64,000 nucleotides of DNA from Streptomyces neyagawaensis (GTDB taxonomy: Bacteria; Actinomycetota; Actinomycetes; Streptomycetales; Streptomycetaceae). The position numbers and the translations under genes are program-made. Below the pieces are notes generated by a model, which saw only the letters and a list, made by a program, of their open reading frames with translations, was not told where the DNA came from and did not search any database. Below, piece by piece: positions 1 through 8,751 of the stretch (positions are counted from its first letter, which is position 1; every line of letters begins with the position of its first letter). The stretch lies in assembly GCF_023516595.1 (NCBI RefSeq), contig NZ_JAMGBG010000043.1, positions 1-64,000 on the forward strand, read 5' to 3'.

Positions 1-807
1 GTCGACATGGACGAGGTCGAACGCCTCGCCAAGGAGCACCGCCCCAAGGTCATCATCGCCGGCTGGTCCGCCTACCCCCGCCAGCTGGACTTCGCCGCCT
101 TCCGCCGGATCGCCGACGAGGTCGAGGCGTACCTGTGGGTGGACATGGCGCACTTCGCCGGCCTCGTCGCCGCGGGACTGCACCCCAACCCCGTCGAGCA
201 CGCGGACGTGGTCACCTCCACCACCCACAAGACCCTCGGCGGCCCCCGCGGCGGCATCATCCTCGCCAAGCAGGCCTTCGCCAAGAAGCTCAACTCCTCC
301 GTCTTCCCCGGCTTCCAGGGCGGCCCGCTGGAGCACGTCATCGCCGCCAAGGCCGTCTCCTTCAAGGTCGCCTCGGGCGAGGAGTTCAAGGACCGCCAGC
401 GCCGCACCGTGGAGGGCGCGCGGATCCTCGCCGAGCGCCTGACCGCGCCCGACGCCCGCGCGGCCGGTGTCAACGTGCTCTCCGGCGGCACCGACGTGCA
501 CCTGATCCTGGTCGACCTGCGCGACTCCGACCTCGACGGGCAGCAGGCCGAGGACCGCCTCCACGAGGTCGGCATCACCGTCAACCGCAACGCCGTCCCC
601 GACGACCCCCGCCCCCCGATGGTCACCTCCGGCCTGCGCATCGGCACCCCCGCCCTCGCCACCCGCGGCTTCACCGCCGCCGACTTCACCGAGGTCGCCG
701 ACATCATCGCCGAGACCCTCAAGCCGTCCCACGACACCGAGGCCCTCAAAGCACGGGTCAAGGCCCTCACCGCCAAACACCCGCTCTACCCCACCCTGGG
801 CAAGTGA
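1..807 (+). CDS. glyA: Serine hydroxymethyltransferase, 5' end outside window
   Basis: The visible part is the C-terminal 268 residues of a PLP-dependent fold-type I enzyme that interconverts glycine plus 5,10-methylene-THF with serine plus THF. The PLP lysine lies in the TTHKTLGGPRGG stretch, the hallmark of the family, and the C-terminal domain ends normally at a TGA. The reading frame is open back to base 1, so the start codon is upstream of the window. It sits convergent to the sarcosine oxidase operon with one gene between. Sarcosine oxidase yields glycine and methylene-THF, so this copy probably turns those two products into serine. Streptomyces often carry a second glyA; I infer this is the betaine-linked one. 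Confidence 0.95.
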   Translation, partial: VDMDEVERLAKEHRPKVIIAGWSAYPRQLDFAAFRRIADEVEAYLWVDMAHFAGLVAAGLHPNPVEHADVVTSTTHKTLGGPRGGIILAKQAFAKKLNSSVFPGFQGGPLEHVIAAKAVSFKVASGEEFKDRQRRTVEGARILAERLTAPDARAAGVNVLSGGTDVHLILVDLRDSDLDGQQAEDRLHEVGITVNRNAVPDDPRPPMVTSGLRIGTPALATRGFTAADFTEVADIIAETLKPSHDTEALKARVKALTAKHPLYPTLGK

Positions 808-829
808 CCCCGAGCGGCAGCCGTGAGTC

Positions 830-883
830 CCCCTGTCCCCCGGCCGCCCCGCGCATAAGGGTGCCGGGTGGGGGCGACAGGGG
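830..883 (+). terminator. Strong GC hairpin after glyA
   Basis: Outer arms CCCCTGT and ACAGGGG enclose a further C-run/G-run stem, beginning 23 bases after the glyA stop. There is no T tract, as is common for terminators in high-GC actinomycetes. The terminator role is inferred from position. Confidence 0.45.
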
Positions 884-926
884 TTGGCGGGCGGGCCGCG
901 GCGGAGCAGCCAGGTGGGCGGACGAC

Positions 927-948
927 AGTACGTCGGCGCCGACGTACT
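927..948. promoter_or_regulatory. Perfect 22-bp palindrome just upstream of pmt
   Basis: Left half AGTACGTCGGC is followed directly by its exact reverse complement GCCGACGTACT, with no spacer. It ends 11 bases before the GTG of the next gene, leaving only AGGG as a ribosome site. A dyad of this length and position is what a dimeric repressor operator looks like. No binding protein is evident nearby. Confidence 0.6.
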
Positions 949-959
949 AGGGTCACCCG

Positions 960-2684
960 GTGACGAGTAGCGACACGACGTGTGCCCAGGTTGCGGATGG
1001 TGGCGGTGCGTCGGCGGAGGACGGTGACTGGCGGGGGCGGTTGCGCCGCTTCGGGTATGTCGGGCGTCCCGCGGCCGACGTGCGGGAACGGCTGGTCCCG
1101 GCGTTCCCCGAGCCGGGGACCCGGCCGTGGGAGCGGCTCGGGCTCGGGGCGGTCGCGGCGCACCGGGTCGCGCACGCGATGGGCTGGCTCGGCCCGTTGC
1201 TCGTCGCCGCCCTGGCGGGCGCCGTCCGCTTCTGGGACCTCGGCCGGCCGCACGCCGTGATCTTCGACGAGACGTACTACGCCAAGGACGCCTGGTCCCT
1301 GCTCCGGCTCGGGTACGAGGGCACCTGGCCGGACCGGAAGGTCGCCGACCCGCAGATCCTGGCGGACCCTCAGGTGATCTCACTGACCGACCCGGGGACC
1401 TTCGTCGCGCATCCCCCCACGGGCAAGTGGGTCATCGCCGTCGGGGAGTTCATGTTCGGGCTCGACCCGTTCGGCTGGCGCTTCATGACGGCTGTCCTCG
1501 GCACGCTGTCGGTGCTGATGCTGTGCCGAATAGGACGCCGACTGTTCCGGTCGACGCTGCTGGGGTGTCTGGCCGGCGCGTTCATGGCGATGGACGGCCT
1601 GCACTATGTGATGAGCCGCTCCGCGCTCCTCGACATCATCGTGATGTTCTTCGTGCTCGCGGCCTTCGGCTGCCTCCTGGTCGACCGGGACCGTGCCAGG
1701 GCCCGCCTCGCGGCCGCCCTGCCGGTCGACGACGACGGCCGCGCGACGCCGGACGTGGACGCCGCCGAACACACCGGGACGGGGCCGCGGCCCTGGCGCC
1801 TCGCGGCCGGGGTCTGTCTGGGCCTGGCCGCGTCCACCAAGTGGAACGGCCTGTACGTCCTGGTGTTCTTCCTGGCCCTGACCGTGCTGTGGGATGTCGC
1901 CGCCCGCCGTGTCGCGGGAGCCCGCCACCCCTACCGTGCGGTGCTCCGCAAGGACCTCGGCTGGTCGCTGCTGTCCCTCGTCCCCGTGGCCGTGGTGACC
2001 TACGTCCTCACGTGGACCGGCTGGTTCCTTTCCGACAAGGGCTACGGACGGCACTGGGCGGACGACCGCGGCGGAATCTGGTCCTGGATCCCGGCGCCGC
2101 TGCGCAGTCTGTGGCACTACGAGTACGGCGTCTACCAGTTCAACGTGGGCCTGCACACGGCGCACAAGTACGAGTCGAACCCCTGGAGTTGGCTGGTCCT
2201 CGGCCGCCCCGTGCTGTTCCACTACCAGTCGCCGCAGCCGGGGCAGGACGGCTGCGCCACGGCCGTCGACTGCTCACAGACCGTCCTCGCCCTCGGCACC
2301 CCGCTGCTGTGGTGGACGGCGTGCTGCGCGCTCGGCTATCTGCTGTTCCGGTGGGCGCTGCGCCGCGACTGGCGGGCGGGCGCGGTGCTCTGCGGTGTCG
2401 GCGCCGGCTATCTGCCGTGGTTCCTGTACCAGGACCGGACCGTCTTCTCCTTCTACGCCGTGGTGTTCGTGCCGTTCCTGTGTCTGGCCGTCGCGATGAC
2501 GGTGGGCGCGCTCCTCGGGCCGCCGGGCGCGGACGACAACCGCCGCTCCGCGGGCGCGATCGTCGCTGGCGCCCTGGTGCTGCTCATCGCGTGGAACTTC
2601 ATCTACTTCTTCCCGCTGTACTCGGGCCAGACCATCCCGTACGAGGGCTGGCGGGGCAGGATGTGGCTCGACACCTGGATCTGA
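960..2684 (+). CDS. pmt: Dolichyl/polyprenyl-phosphate-mannose protein mannosyltransferase
   Basis: A 574-residue polytopic membrane protein of glycosyltransferase family 39, which moves mannose from polyprenyl phosphomannose to Ser/Thr of proteins being exported. After a ~75-residue cytoplasmic tail and the first membrane segment comes the acidic FDETYYAKDAW motif, the conserved first outer loop of PMTs. More membrane helices follow, then WFLYQDRTVFSFY near the C-terminus, typical of the actinobacterial branch. The start is GTG with AGGG upstream. The gene is out of place: it separates glyA from the convergent sox operon and has no evident link to betaine metabolism. It may be a second PMT; the rest of the genome would be needed to tell. 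Confidence 0.9.
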   Translation: MTSSDTTCAQVADGGGASAEDGDWRGRLRRFGYVGRPAADVRERLVPAFPEPGTRPWERLGLGAVAAHRVAHAMGWLGPLLVAALAGAVRFWDLGRPHAVIFDETYYAKDAWSLLRLGYEGTWPDRKVADPQILADPQVISLTDPGTFVAHPPTGKWVIAVGEFMFGLDPFGWRFMTAVLGTLSVLMLCRIGRRLFRSTLLGCLAGAFMAMDGLHYVMSRSALLDIIVMFFVLAAFGCLLVDRDRARARLAAALPVDDDGRATPDVDAAEHTGTGPRPWRLAAGVCLGLAASTKWNGLYVLVFFLALTVLWDVAARRVAGARHPYRAVLRKDLGWSLLSLVPVAVVTYVLTWTGWFLSDKGYGRHWADDRGGIWSWIPAPLRSLWHYEYGVYQFNVGLHTAHKYESNPWSWLVLGRPVLFHYQSPQPGQDGCATAVDCSQTVLALGTPLLWWTACCALGYLLFRWALRRDWRAGAVLCGVGAGYLPWFLYQDRTVFSFYAVVFVPFLCLAVAMTVGALLGPPGADDNRRSAGAIVAGALVLLIAWNFIYFFPLYSGQTIPYEGWRGRMWLDTWI

Positions 2685-2696
2685 CCGTCCGCCGCG

Positions 2697-2728
<32 letters not shown>

Positions 2729-2730
2729 AC

Positions 2731-3333
2731 TCACACGTACTCGGTCGCCGCGTCCAGCAGCCAGTCCGCGAGATGCCCCGCGAAGGACGAGCGGACCAGG
2801 ACCCAGAAACCGGCCCGGGGTTCGTCGCGGGCGACCACGACGACCTGGGTGCGGCCGAGGGTCGTCTGGGCGCAGCGGCCCGGGCCGAAGGCCCGCGGAT
2901 GCAGGTCCAGTGGGCAGCCGTGGGCCAGGACGTCGCGGGCGCGGGGGCCCGCGACGAGGAGCGTGGTGCGCTGGGCGGAGACATCGGTGACGGAGACCGG
3001 TTCGTCGCCGGCCGCCTCCCGGATCCGGGTCTCCAGGTCCCGCTCCCGGCCGGGCGGGGCCACAAGGAGCCATTCGTCGGGGCCGAGCCACAGCGCCGTC
3101 AACTCGCCGGTGCGGACGACGGTGTTGGGTTCGAGGGGCAGGGCCAGGTCCAGGGCGAGCCCCACGGCGTCGGCCGCCGGGCCCTTGGCGTCGAGGCGCA
3201 CGTTCACCTGGGTGAGGAAGGGGAGTTCGGCCAGCCGGACCGCGCCGGCGGAGGTGCGGGTGGCGGCCGCCAGCCGGGCGGCGGCCCCGCCCAGGGGGCT
3301 GCGGGGCGTGGAGGTGAGGACGATGTCAGCCAT
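2731..3333 (-). CDS. soxG: Sarcosine oxidase gamma subunit
   Basis: A 200-residue protein matching the smallest folded subunit of heterotetrameric (TSOX-type) sarcosine oxidase. Family marks are the LGPDEWLLVAP and VTDVSAQRTTL stretches. The subunit resembles an aminomethyltransferase fragment and helps assemble the alpha/beta complex. Its ATG lies inside the end of the upstream gene (8-bp overlap), so translation is probably coupled and the product made in step with the alpha subunit. It is the last gene of the dmgO-folD-soxB-soxDA-soxG run. Confidence 0.93.
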   Translation of the reverse strand: MADIVLTSTPRSPLGGAAARLAAATRTSAGAVRLAELPFLTQVNVRLDAKGPAADAVGLALDLALPLEPNTVVRTGELTALWLGPDEWLLVAPPGRERDLETRIREAAGDEPVSVTDVSAQRTTLLVAGPRARDVLAHGCPLDLHPRAFGPGRCAQTTLGRTQVVVVARDEPRAGFWVLVRSSFAGHLADWLLDAATEYV

Positions 3334-6300
3334 CGCGGCGGGCTCCCTCGGGGTCGAAGAGGACGGGGCTTGCGACGGTTACCGGGACCAGCCGGTCGCC
3401 GACGGGGGCGTACAGCCGCTCGCCGATCCGGTCCCTGCCGCCCTTGATCAGGGCGAGCGCGAAGGTCCTGCCGAGGGCGGCACTGCGGTAGCTGGAGGTG
3501 ACATGGCCGAGCATCGGGACGGGCGGCGCGGGGAGGACGCTGTCGGCAACCAGGTGGGTGCCCTCCGGGAGGAAGGTGCCGGGGTCCTCGGGGAGCAGGC
3601 CGACGAGGTGCTTGCGGTCGGGGCGGGCGGTGTCGGCGCGGGCATAGGAGCGCTTGCCGATGAAGTCGGGCTTCTTCTTGGAGACCGCCCAGCCCATGCC
3701 GAGGTCCTGGGGGGTGACCGTGCCGTCGGTGTCCTGGCCGATGATGGGGTAGCCCTTCTCGGCGCGCAGCACGTGCATGGTCTCGGTGCCGTAGGGGGTG
3801 ATGCCGTGCGGGGCGCCGGCCTCGTACAGCGCTTCCCAGAGGGCGAGGGCCTCCCACGGTGACACATTGATCTCGTAGGCCAGTTCGCCGGAGAAGCTGA
3901 TCCGGCAGACGCGGGCCTCGATCCCCGCGACGGTCGTCTCCCGCCACGCCATGAACGGGAAGTCGTCGTTGGCGACGGCCAGTTCCGGTGCGAGGGAGCC
4001 GAGGACGTCGCGGGAGCGGGGGCCGACCAGGGCGACGGTGGCCCACTGCTCGGTCACCGAGGTGCAGTGGACGCGCAGTTCGGGCCACTCGGTCTGGAGC
4101 CACTCCTCCATCCAGTCGAGGACGGTGGCCGCGTTGCCCGTGGTCGTGGTGACCAGGAAGCGGTCCTGGGCGAGACGGATGACCGTTCCGTCGTCGAAGA
4201 CCATGCCGTCCAGGCGGCACATCACGCCGTAGCGGATCATGCCGACCTTCAGGGTGCTCATCATGTTGGTGTAGAGCCGGTCGAGGAAGACGGCGGCGTC
4301 CGGGCCCTGGACGTCGATCTTGCCGAGGGTGGAGGCGTCCATGAAGGCGACGCTCTCGCGGGCCGCCCGGCACTCGCGCAGCACGGCGGTCTTCATGTCC
4401 TCGCCGTCGCGCGGGTAGTACCAGGGGCGCTTCCACTGGCCGACGTTCTCGAAGAGTGCGCCGTGCGCGACATGCCACTCGTGCAGGGCCGTCGTACGGA
4501 CCGGGTCGTGGAGGGCGCCCCGGTCGCGGCCCGCGAGGGCGGCGAAGGAGACGGGGGTGTACGGCGGCCGGAAGGTGGTCGTGCCGAGCGCGGAGATGTC
4601 CACGCCGAGCAGTTCGGCGACGACACCGCTGGCGAGGACGCCGGACGTCTTGCCCTGGTCGTTGGCGGTGCCGGCGGTGGTGTACCGCTTGGTGTGCTCG
4701 ACGGAGCGCATGCCGGCGCCGGTCGCGCGGGCCAGGTCGTCGACGGTGACGTCGCGTTGCAGGTCGACGAAGCGGGGCGCGCCGTCGCGGCCGGGGACGG
4801 TGAACAGGTGCTGGGGCGGTGTCGGACGGGGCGGTGCGGGCACCTGCGGGAGGCGGGGCGTTTCGGCCGTGTAGCCCTCGGCCTCGATCGCGCGGGCACC
4901 TGCGGCGGCACCCTGCGCGAGGGCCCCGGCGAGGTCCGGTGTGCCGCTCGCTCCGCCCGCGACCTCGACGGCCTGGCGGCAGGTGTCGGGGACGAAGGTG
5001 CCGAGGGCGTCGTCGTGGCGGAGCCTGCCGCCTGCCTGGCTGAACAGGTGCGCCACCGGGTTCCAGCCGCCGGAGACCAGCAGCAGGTCGGCGGCGAACT
5101 CCCGTCCGCCCTCGGTCTCGCCGTACGGGGCGACGGTCACGGCGGTGAGGCGGGGGTCGCCTTCGGTGCCGATGACGGCGTGGCCGGTCAGCACCTCGAT
5201 GCCGGCCTCGCGGGCGCGCTCGGCCCACTCCCCCGCCTCGGGGCGGGTGTCGGCGATCGCCGCGACCCCCACGCCTGCCGCGGCGAGGTCCAGGGCGGCG
5301 GCGTACGCGCTGTCGTTGGTGGTGAGGACGACCGCGCACCGGCCGGGCAGGACGCCGTGGCGGTGCAGGTGGGCGCGGGCCGAGGCGGCCAGCATCACCC
5401 CGGGGCGGTCGTTGTCCGCGAAGGCCAGGGAGCGTTCGTGGGCGCCGGTGGCGAGGACGACCCGGCGGGCGCGGATCCGCCAGACCCGCTCGCGGGAGAC
5501 GTTCTCGGGGGCGGCCGCGCCGAGGTGGTTGGTGCGGCGCTCCACGGCGAGGAGATGGTTGTCGTCGTAGTAGCCGAAGACGGTGGTACGGCGCAGGACG
5601 CGCACCTCGGGGGCGTTGCCGAGGCGGGCGGTGACCGTGTCGACCCAGTCGAGGTGTTCGCCCGTGTCCAGGAGGCTCCCGCCGGGCTCGGGCCGGTCGT
5701 CGGCGAGGATGACGCGGGCGCCGCTGCCGGCGGCGGCCGCGGCCGCCGCGAGGCCGGCCGGGCCCGCGCCGACGATCAGCAGGTCGCAGTGGGCGTGGAC
5801 GGCGTCGTAGCGGGCGGGGTCCGGGGCGGTGGCGAGGCGGCCCTGGCCGGGGAGGCTGCTGGCGACGAGGCCGTCGTACAGCTCGACGGCGGTGGCGGGC
5901 AGCATGGGCTCGGGGAAGGGCTCCTCGATCTGAACGACCGCGTTGGGTTCCTCGACGCCGGCGGAGAAGATGCCGCGGGGGCGGCCGAGCTTGATGCTGG
6001 TGCCCGCCTGGATCACGCCGTTGGCGAGGAGCGCGGAGGCGAGGGTGTCGCCTCGGAAGCCGCGGTATTCGGTGCCGTCGAAGGTGAAGGTGAGGGGGGT
6101 GTCGCGGTCGATTCGGCCGCGGGTCGCGTGGCGGAACGGCTGGGTGGGCTCGACCCCGCCGCCCCTACCCGTCCCATCCTGAAGGGGCTCCGCCCCTTCG
6201 ACCCCGCCAGGGGGCTCTGCCCCCTGGCGCCCCGTCGGCCCTGAAAGGGCCTCGTCCTCGAACTCCCCCAGAGGGGGGACCCCCGGACGGGCTGAAAATG

Positions 6301-6589
6301 CCGGCCCTGGCTCAACAGGTGCCGGGCGTTCCTCTCCCGTCCTGTACACCGTCAGGATCTCGTTCGTCGACGTGTCCCGCACCGCGTTGAACCAGCGGCG
6401 GCAGCCCGCCGCGTGGCTCCAGCGTTCGGCGAAGGGGCCCTTGGGGTTGTCGCGGAAGAAGAGGTAGCGCGCCCACTCCTCGTCGGTGAGGGCCGACGGG
6501 TCCTCGGGGTAGGGGACGTGGGCCTGACCGCCGTAGTGGAACTCGGCCTCGTCGCGGGGCCCGCACCACGGGCAGGGGATGAGCAGCAT
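3326..6589 (-). CDS. soxDA: Sarcosine oxidase delta-alpha fusion (SoxD-SoxA)
   Basis: One 1087-codon frame holds two proteins that are normally separate. Residues 1-88 are the zinc-binding delta subunit (CPWCGPRDE near the N-terminus, SHAAGCRRWF near residue 63). Residues ~148-1087 are the alpha subunit, with an NAD(P)-type GAGPAGLAAA dinucleotide motif near residue 330 and a C-terminal aminomethyltransferase domain that passes the methyl carbon to THF. Between them lies a ~57-residue low-complexity linker, partly encoded by a cluster of hairpin repeats, and no ATG/GTG suits a separate soxA start there. The first ATG has GGGAG seven bases upstream. If a single chain is made, delta and alpha are covalently joined; a single-base sequencing error could mimic this. 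Confidence 0.88.
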   Translation of the reverse strand: MLLIPCPWCGPRDEAEFHYGGQAHVPYPEDPSALTDEEWARYLFFRDNPKGPFAERWSHAAGCRRWFNAVRDTSTNEILTVYRTGEERPAPVEPGPAFSARPGVPPLGEFEDEALSGPTGRQGAEPPGGVEGAEPLQDGTGRGGGVEPTQPFRHATRGRIDRDTPLTFTFDGTEYRGFRGDTLASALLANGVIQAGTSIKLGRPRGIFSAGVEEPNAVVQIEEPFPEPMLPATAVELYDGLVASSLPGQGRLATAPDPARYDAVHAHCDLLIVGAGPAGLAAAAAAAGSGARVILADDRPEPGGSLLDTGEHLDWVDTVTARLGNAPEVRVLRRTTVFGYYDDNHLLAVERRTNHLGAAAPENVSRERVWRIRARRVVLATGAHERSLAFADNDRPGVMLAASARAHLHRHGVLPGRCAVVLTTNDSAYAAALDLAAAGVGVAAIADTRPEAGEWAERAREAGIEVLTGHAVIGTEGDPRLTAVTVAPYGETEGGREFAADLLLVSGGWNPVAHLFSQAGGRLRHDDALGTFVPDTCRQAVEVAGGASGTPDLAGALAQGAAAGARAIEAEGYTAETPRLPQVPAPPRPTPPQHLFTVPGRDGAPRFVDLQRDVTVDDLARATGAGMRSVEHTKRYTTAGTANDQGKTSGVLASGVVAELLGVDISALGTTTFRPPYTPVSFAALAGRDRGALHDPVRTTALHEWHVAHGALFENVGQWKRPWYYPRDGEDMKTAVLRECRAARESVAFMDASTLGKIDVQGPDAAVFLDRLYTNMMSTLKVGMIRYGVMCRLDGMVFDDGTVIRLAQDRFLVTTTTGNAATVLDWMEEWLQTEWPELRVHCTSVTEQWATVALVGPRSRDVLGSLAPELAVANDDFPFMAWRETTVAGIEARVCRISFSGELAYEINVSPWEALALWEALYEAGAPHGITPYGTETMHVLRAEKGYPIIGQDTDGTVTPQDLGMGWAVSKKKPDFIGKRSYARADTARPDRKHLVGLLPEDPGTFLPEGTHLVADSVLPAPPVPMLGHVTSSYRSAALGRTFALALIKGGRDRIGERLYAPVGDRLVPVTVASPVLFDPEGARRDG
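6181..6251. repeat. Cluster of three GC hairpins inside soxDA
   Basis: Three adjacent dyads: GAAGGGGC/GCCCCTTC at 6181-6199, GCCAGGGGGC/GCCCCCTGGC at 6206-6228 and GGCCCT/AGGGCC at 6237-6251. They resemble the palindromic units scattered between Streptomyces genes. Here the cluster is translated as the linker between the SoxD and SoxA parts and introduces no stop in that frame. Confidence 0.75.
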
Positions 6590-6617
6590 GGTTCGGCTCC
6601 CAAGTGGTCCAGCGGTC

Positions 6618-7850
6618 CTAGTGGGCCACCGCGGCCGCGCCGTGCTCGTCGACGAGCGCGCCGGTGGTGAAACGGTCGAGCGAGAAGGGGGCGTTGAGGG
6701 GGTGGGGGGTGTCGTGGGCGATGGTGTGGGCGTAGACCCAGCCGACACCGGGGGTGGCCTTGAAGCCGCCCGTGCCCCAGCCGCAGTTGAGGTAGAGGTT
6801 GTCGACCGGGGTGAGGCCGATGATCGGCGAGGCGTCGGGGCTGACGTCGACGATGCCGCCCCAGGTGCGCAGGACGTGGGCGCGGGCGAAGACCGGGAAG
6901 AGTTCCAGGGCCGCCGACATCTGTTCCTCGATGATGTGGAAGGCGCCGCGCTGCGTGTACGCGTTGTAGGAGTCGATGCCCGCGCCCATCACCAGCTCGC
7001 CCTTGTGGGCCTGGCTGACGTACACATGGACCGCGTTGGACATCACGACCGTGGGGTGGACCGGTTCCAGCAGCTCGGAGACGAGTGCCTGCAGGGGGTG
7101 GCTCTGGAGGGGCAGTTCGATGCCCGCCATGGCCGCCAGGACCGAGGTGTGGCCGGCCGAGCAGAGGGCGACCTTGCCGGCCGCGATGGGGCCCAGGTTG
7201 GTCCGTACGCCGACCACGCGGTTGCCGACCACGTCCAGGCCGGTGACCTCGCAGTTCTGGATGATGTCGATGCCGGCCGCGTCCGCGGAGCGGGCCAGGC
7301 CCCACGCCACATGGTCGTGCTTGGCGATGCCGGCGCGGGGCTGGTAGGTGCCGCCGAGGACCGGATAGCGCACGTCGGGCGAGGTGTTGACGATCGGGCA
7401 GACGTCCTTCACCCCGTCCGCGTCCAGCCACTCGGCGTCGACGCCGTTGAGGCGGTTCGCCTCCACGCGGCGCACGCTGTCGCGGACGTCCTGGAGGCTG
7501 TGGGCGAGGTTCAGCACACCCCGCTGGGAGAAGAGGATCGGGTAGTCGAGTTCGTCCGCCAGCCCTTCCCAGAGTTTCAGGGCGTGCTCGTAGATGCCGG
7601 CGCTCTCGTCCCACAGGTAGTTGGAGCGGATGATCGTGGTGTTGCGGGCCATGTTGCCGCCCGCGAGCCAGCCCTTCTCCAACACGGCCACCTTGGTGAT
7701 GCCGTGGTTCTTCGCGAGGTAGTGGGCGGTGGCCAGGCCGTGTCCGCCGCCGCCGACGACGATCACGTCGTACGACCGCTTCGGTTCGGGTGTGCGCCAC
7801 AGCCAGTCGGGGTGCTCGGGGAGTTCGGCGCCGGGGGTACGGGGGCTCAT
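6618..7850 (-). CDS. soxB: Sarcosine oxidase beta subunit
   Basis: A 410-residue FAD enzyme of the DAO family, the catalytic subunit that oxidises the N-methyl group of sarcosine. The dinucleotide-binding motif VIVVGGGGHGLATAHYL begins near residue 27, and the C-terminal CGWGTGGFKATPG stretch is typical of SoxB. I chose the ATG at 7850, which has GGAG eight bases upstream and gives the usual N-terminus; the frame continues 24 codons further without family character. It lies 31 bp after folD and 28 bp before soxDA, in the same transcript. Products with THF are glycine, hydrogen peroxide and methylene-THF. Confidence 0.94.
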   Translation of the reverse strand: MSPRTPGAELPEHPDWLWRTPEPKRSYDVIVVGGGGHGLATAHYLAKNHGITKVAVLEKGWLAGGNMARNTTIIRSNYLWDESAGIYEHALKLWEGLADELDYPILFSQRGVLNLAHSLQDVRDSVRRVEANRLNGVDAEWLDADGVKDVCPIVNTSPDVRYPVLGGTYQPRAGIAKHDHVAWGLARSADAAGIDIIQNCEVTGLDVVGNRVVGVRTNLGPIAAGKVALCSAGHTSVLAAMAGIELPLQSHPLQALVSELLEPVHPTVVMSNAVHVYVSQAHKGELVMGAGIDSYNAYTQRGAFHIIEEQMSAALELFPVFARAHVLRTWGGIVDVSPDASPIIGLTPVDNLYLNCGWGTGGFKATPGVGWVYAHTIAHDTPHPLNAPFSLDRFTTGALVDEHGAAAVAH

Positions 7851-7881
7851 CGGACGGCTCCGTCCACGGGAAGGGACAGGT

Positions 7882-8742
7882 TCATACGGGGTTCGCGTTC
7901 CTCTCGGCGGCCTCGACCACATTGGCCAGGAGCATCGCCCGTGTCATGGGACCGACGCCGCCGGGCATCGGCGCGAGCCATCCGGCCACCTCGGCGGCGT
8001 CCGGGTGCACATCGCCGACCAGCCCGTGGTCGGTGCGGGTGATACCGACGTCCAGGACCGCGGCGCCGGGGCGCAGCATGTCCTTGGTGATCAGTCCGGG
8101 CGAGCCGGCCGCTGCGACGACGATCTCCGCCTCCCGCACATGCCAGGCCAGGCCCTTCGTCCCGGTGTGGCAGAGGGTGACGGTGGCGTTCTCCGACCGG
8201 CGGGTGAGGAGGAGGCCGAGGGGGCGTCCGACGGTGATGCCGCGTCCGACGACGCAGACCCGGGCGCCGGCTACGGGGACGTCGTACCGGCGGAGCAGTT
8301 CGACGATGCCGCGCGGGGTGCAGGGCAGCGGTGCCGTCTCGCCGAGGGCGAGCCGGCCGAGGTTCACGGGGTGGAGTCCGTCGGCGTCCTTGGCCGGGTC
8401 CATCCGTTCCAGGACGGCGCCCGCGTCCAGGTGGCGGGGCAGCGGGAGCTGGACGATGTAGCCGGTGCAGGCGGGGTCGGCGTTGAGTTCGTCGATGACG
8501 TCCTCGACCTGCCGCTGGGTGGCGTCGGCGGGCAGTTCCCGGCGGAGGGAGGCGATGCCCACCTCGGCGCAGTCCCGGTGCTTGCCGGCGACGTAGGCGC
8601 GGCTGCCGGGGTCGTCGCCGACGAGGACCGTGCCGAGCCCCGGCGGGCGACCGCCGCCGGCGGTCAGCTTGGCCACACGTTCGGCGAGTTCGCGGCGGAC
8701 GGCGGCGGCGGTCGCCTTCCCGTCAAGTGTCTGTGCGGTCAC
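7882..8742 (-). CDS. folD: Bifunctional methylene-THF dehydrogenase/cyclohydrolase
   Basis: A 286-residue FolD. The catalytic-site lysine lies in YVAGKHRDCAEVG (near residue 50), followed by the TGYIVQLPLPRHLD segment and the NADP-binding stretch VVGRGITVGRPLG. It oxidises 5,10-methylene-THF to 10-formyl-THF. The GTG start has GAGGGG upstream and lies 9 bp after dmgO, so the enzyme is made together with the two demethylating oxidases that generate methylene-THF. Housekeeping folD is normally elsewhere in Streptomyces, so this may be a dedicated copy. Confidence 0.95.
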   Translation of the reverse strand: MTAQTLDGKATAAAVRRELAERVAKLTAGGGRPPGLGTVLVGDDPGSRAYVAGKHRDCAEVGIASLRRELPADATQRQVEDVIDELNADPACTGYIVQLPLPRHLDAGAVLERMDPAKDADGLHPVNLGRLALGETAPLPCTPRGIVELLRRYDVPVAGARVCVVGRGITVGRPLGLLLTRRSENATVTLCHTGTKGLAWHVREAEIVVAAAGSPGLITKDMLRPGAAVLDVGITRTDHGLVGDVHPDAAEVAGWLAPMPGGVGPMTRAMLLANVVEAAERNANPV

Positions 8743-8751
8743 GGTGACCCC

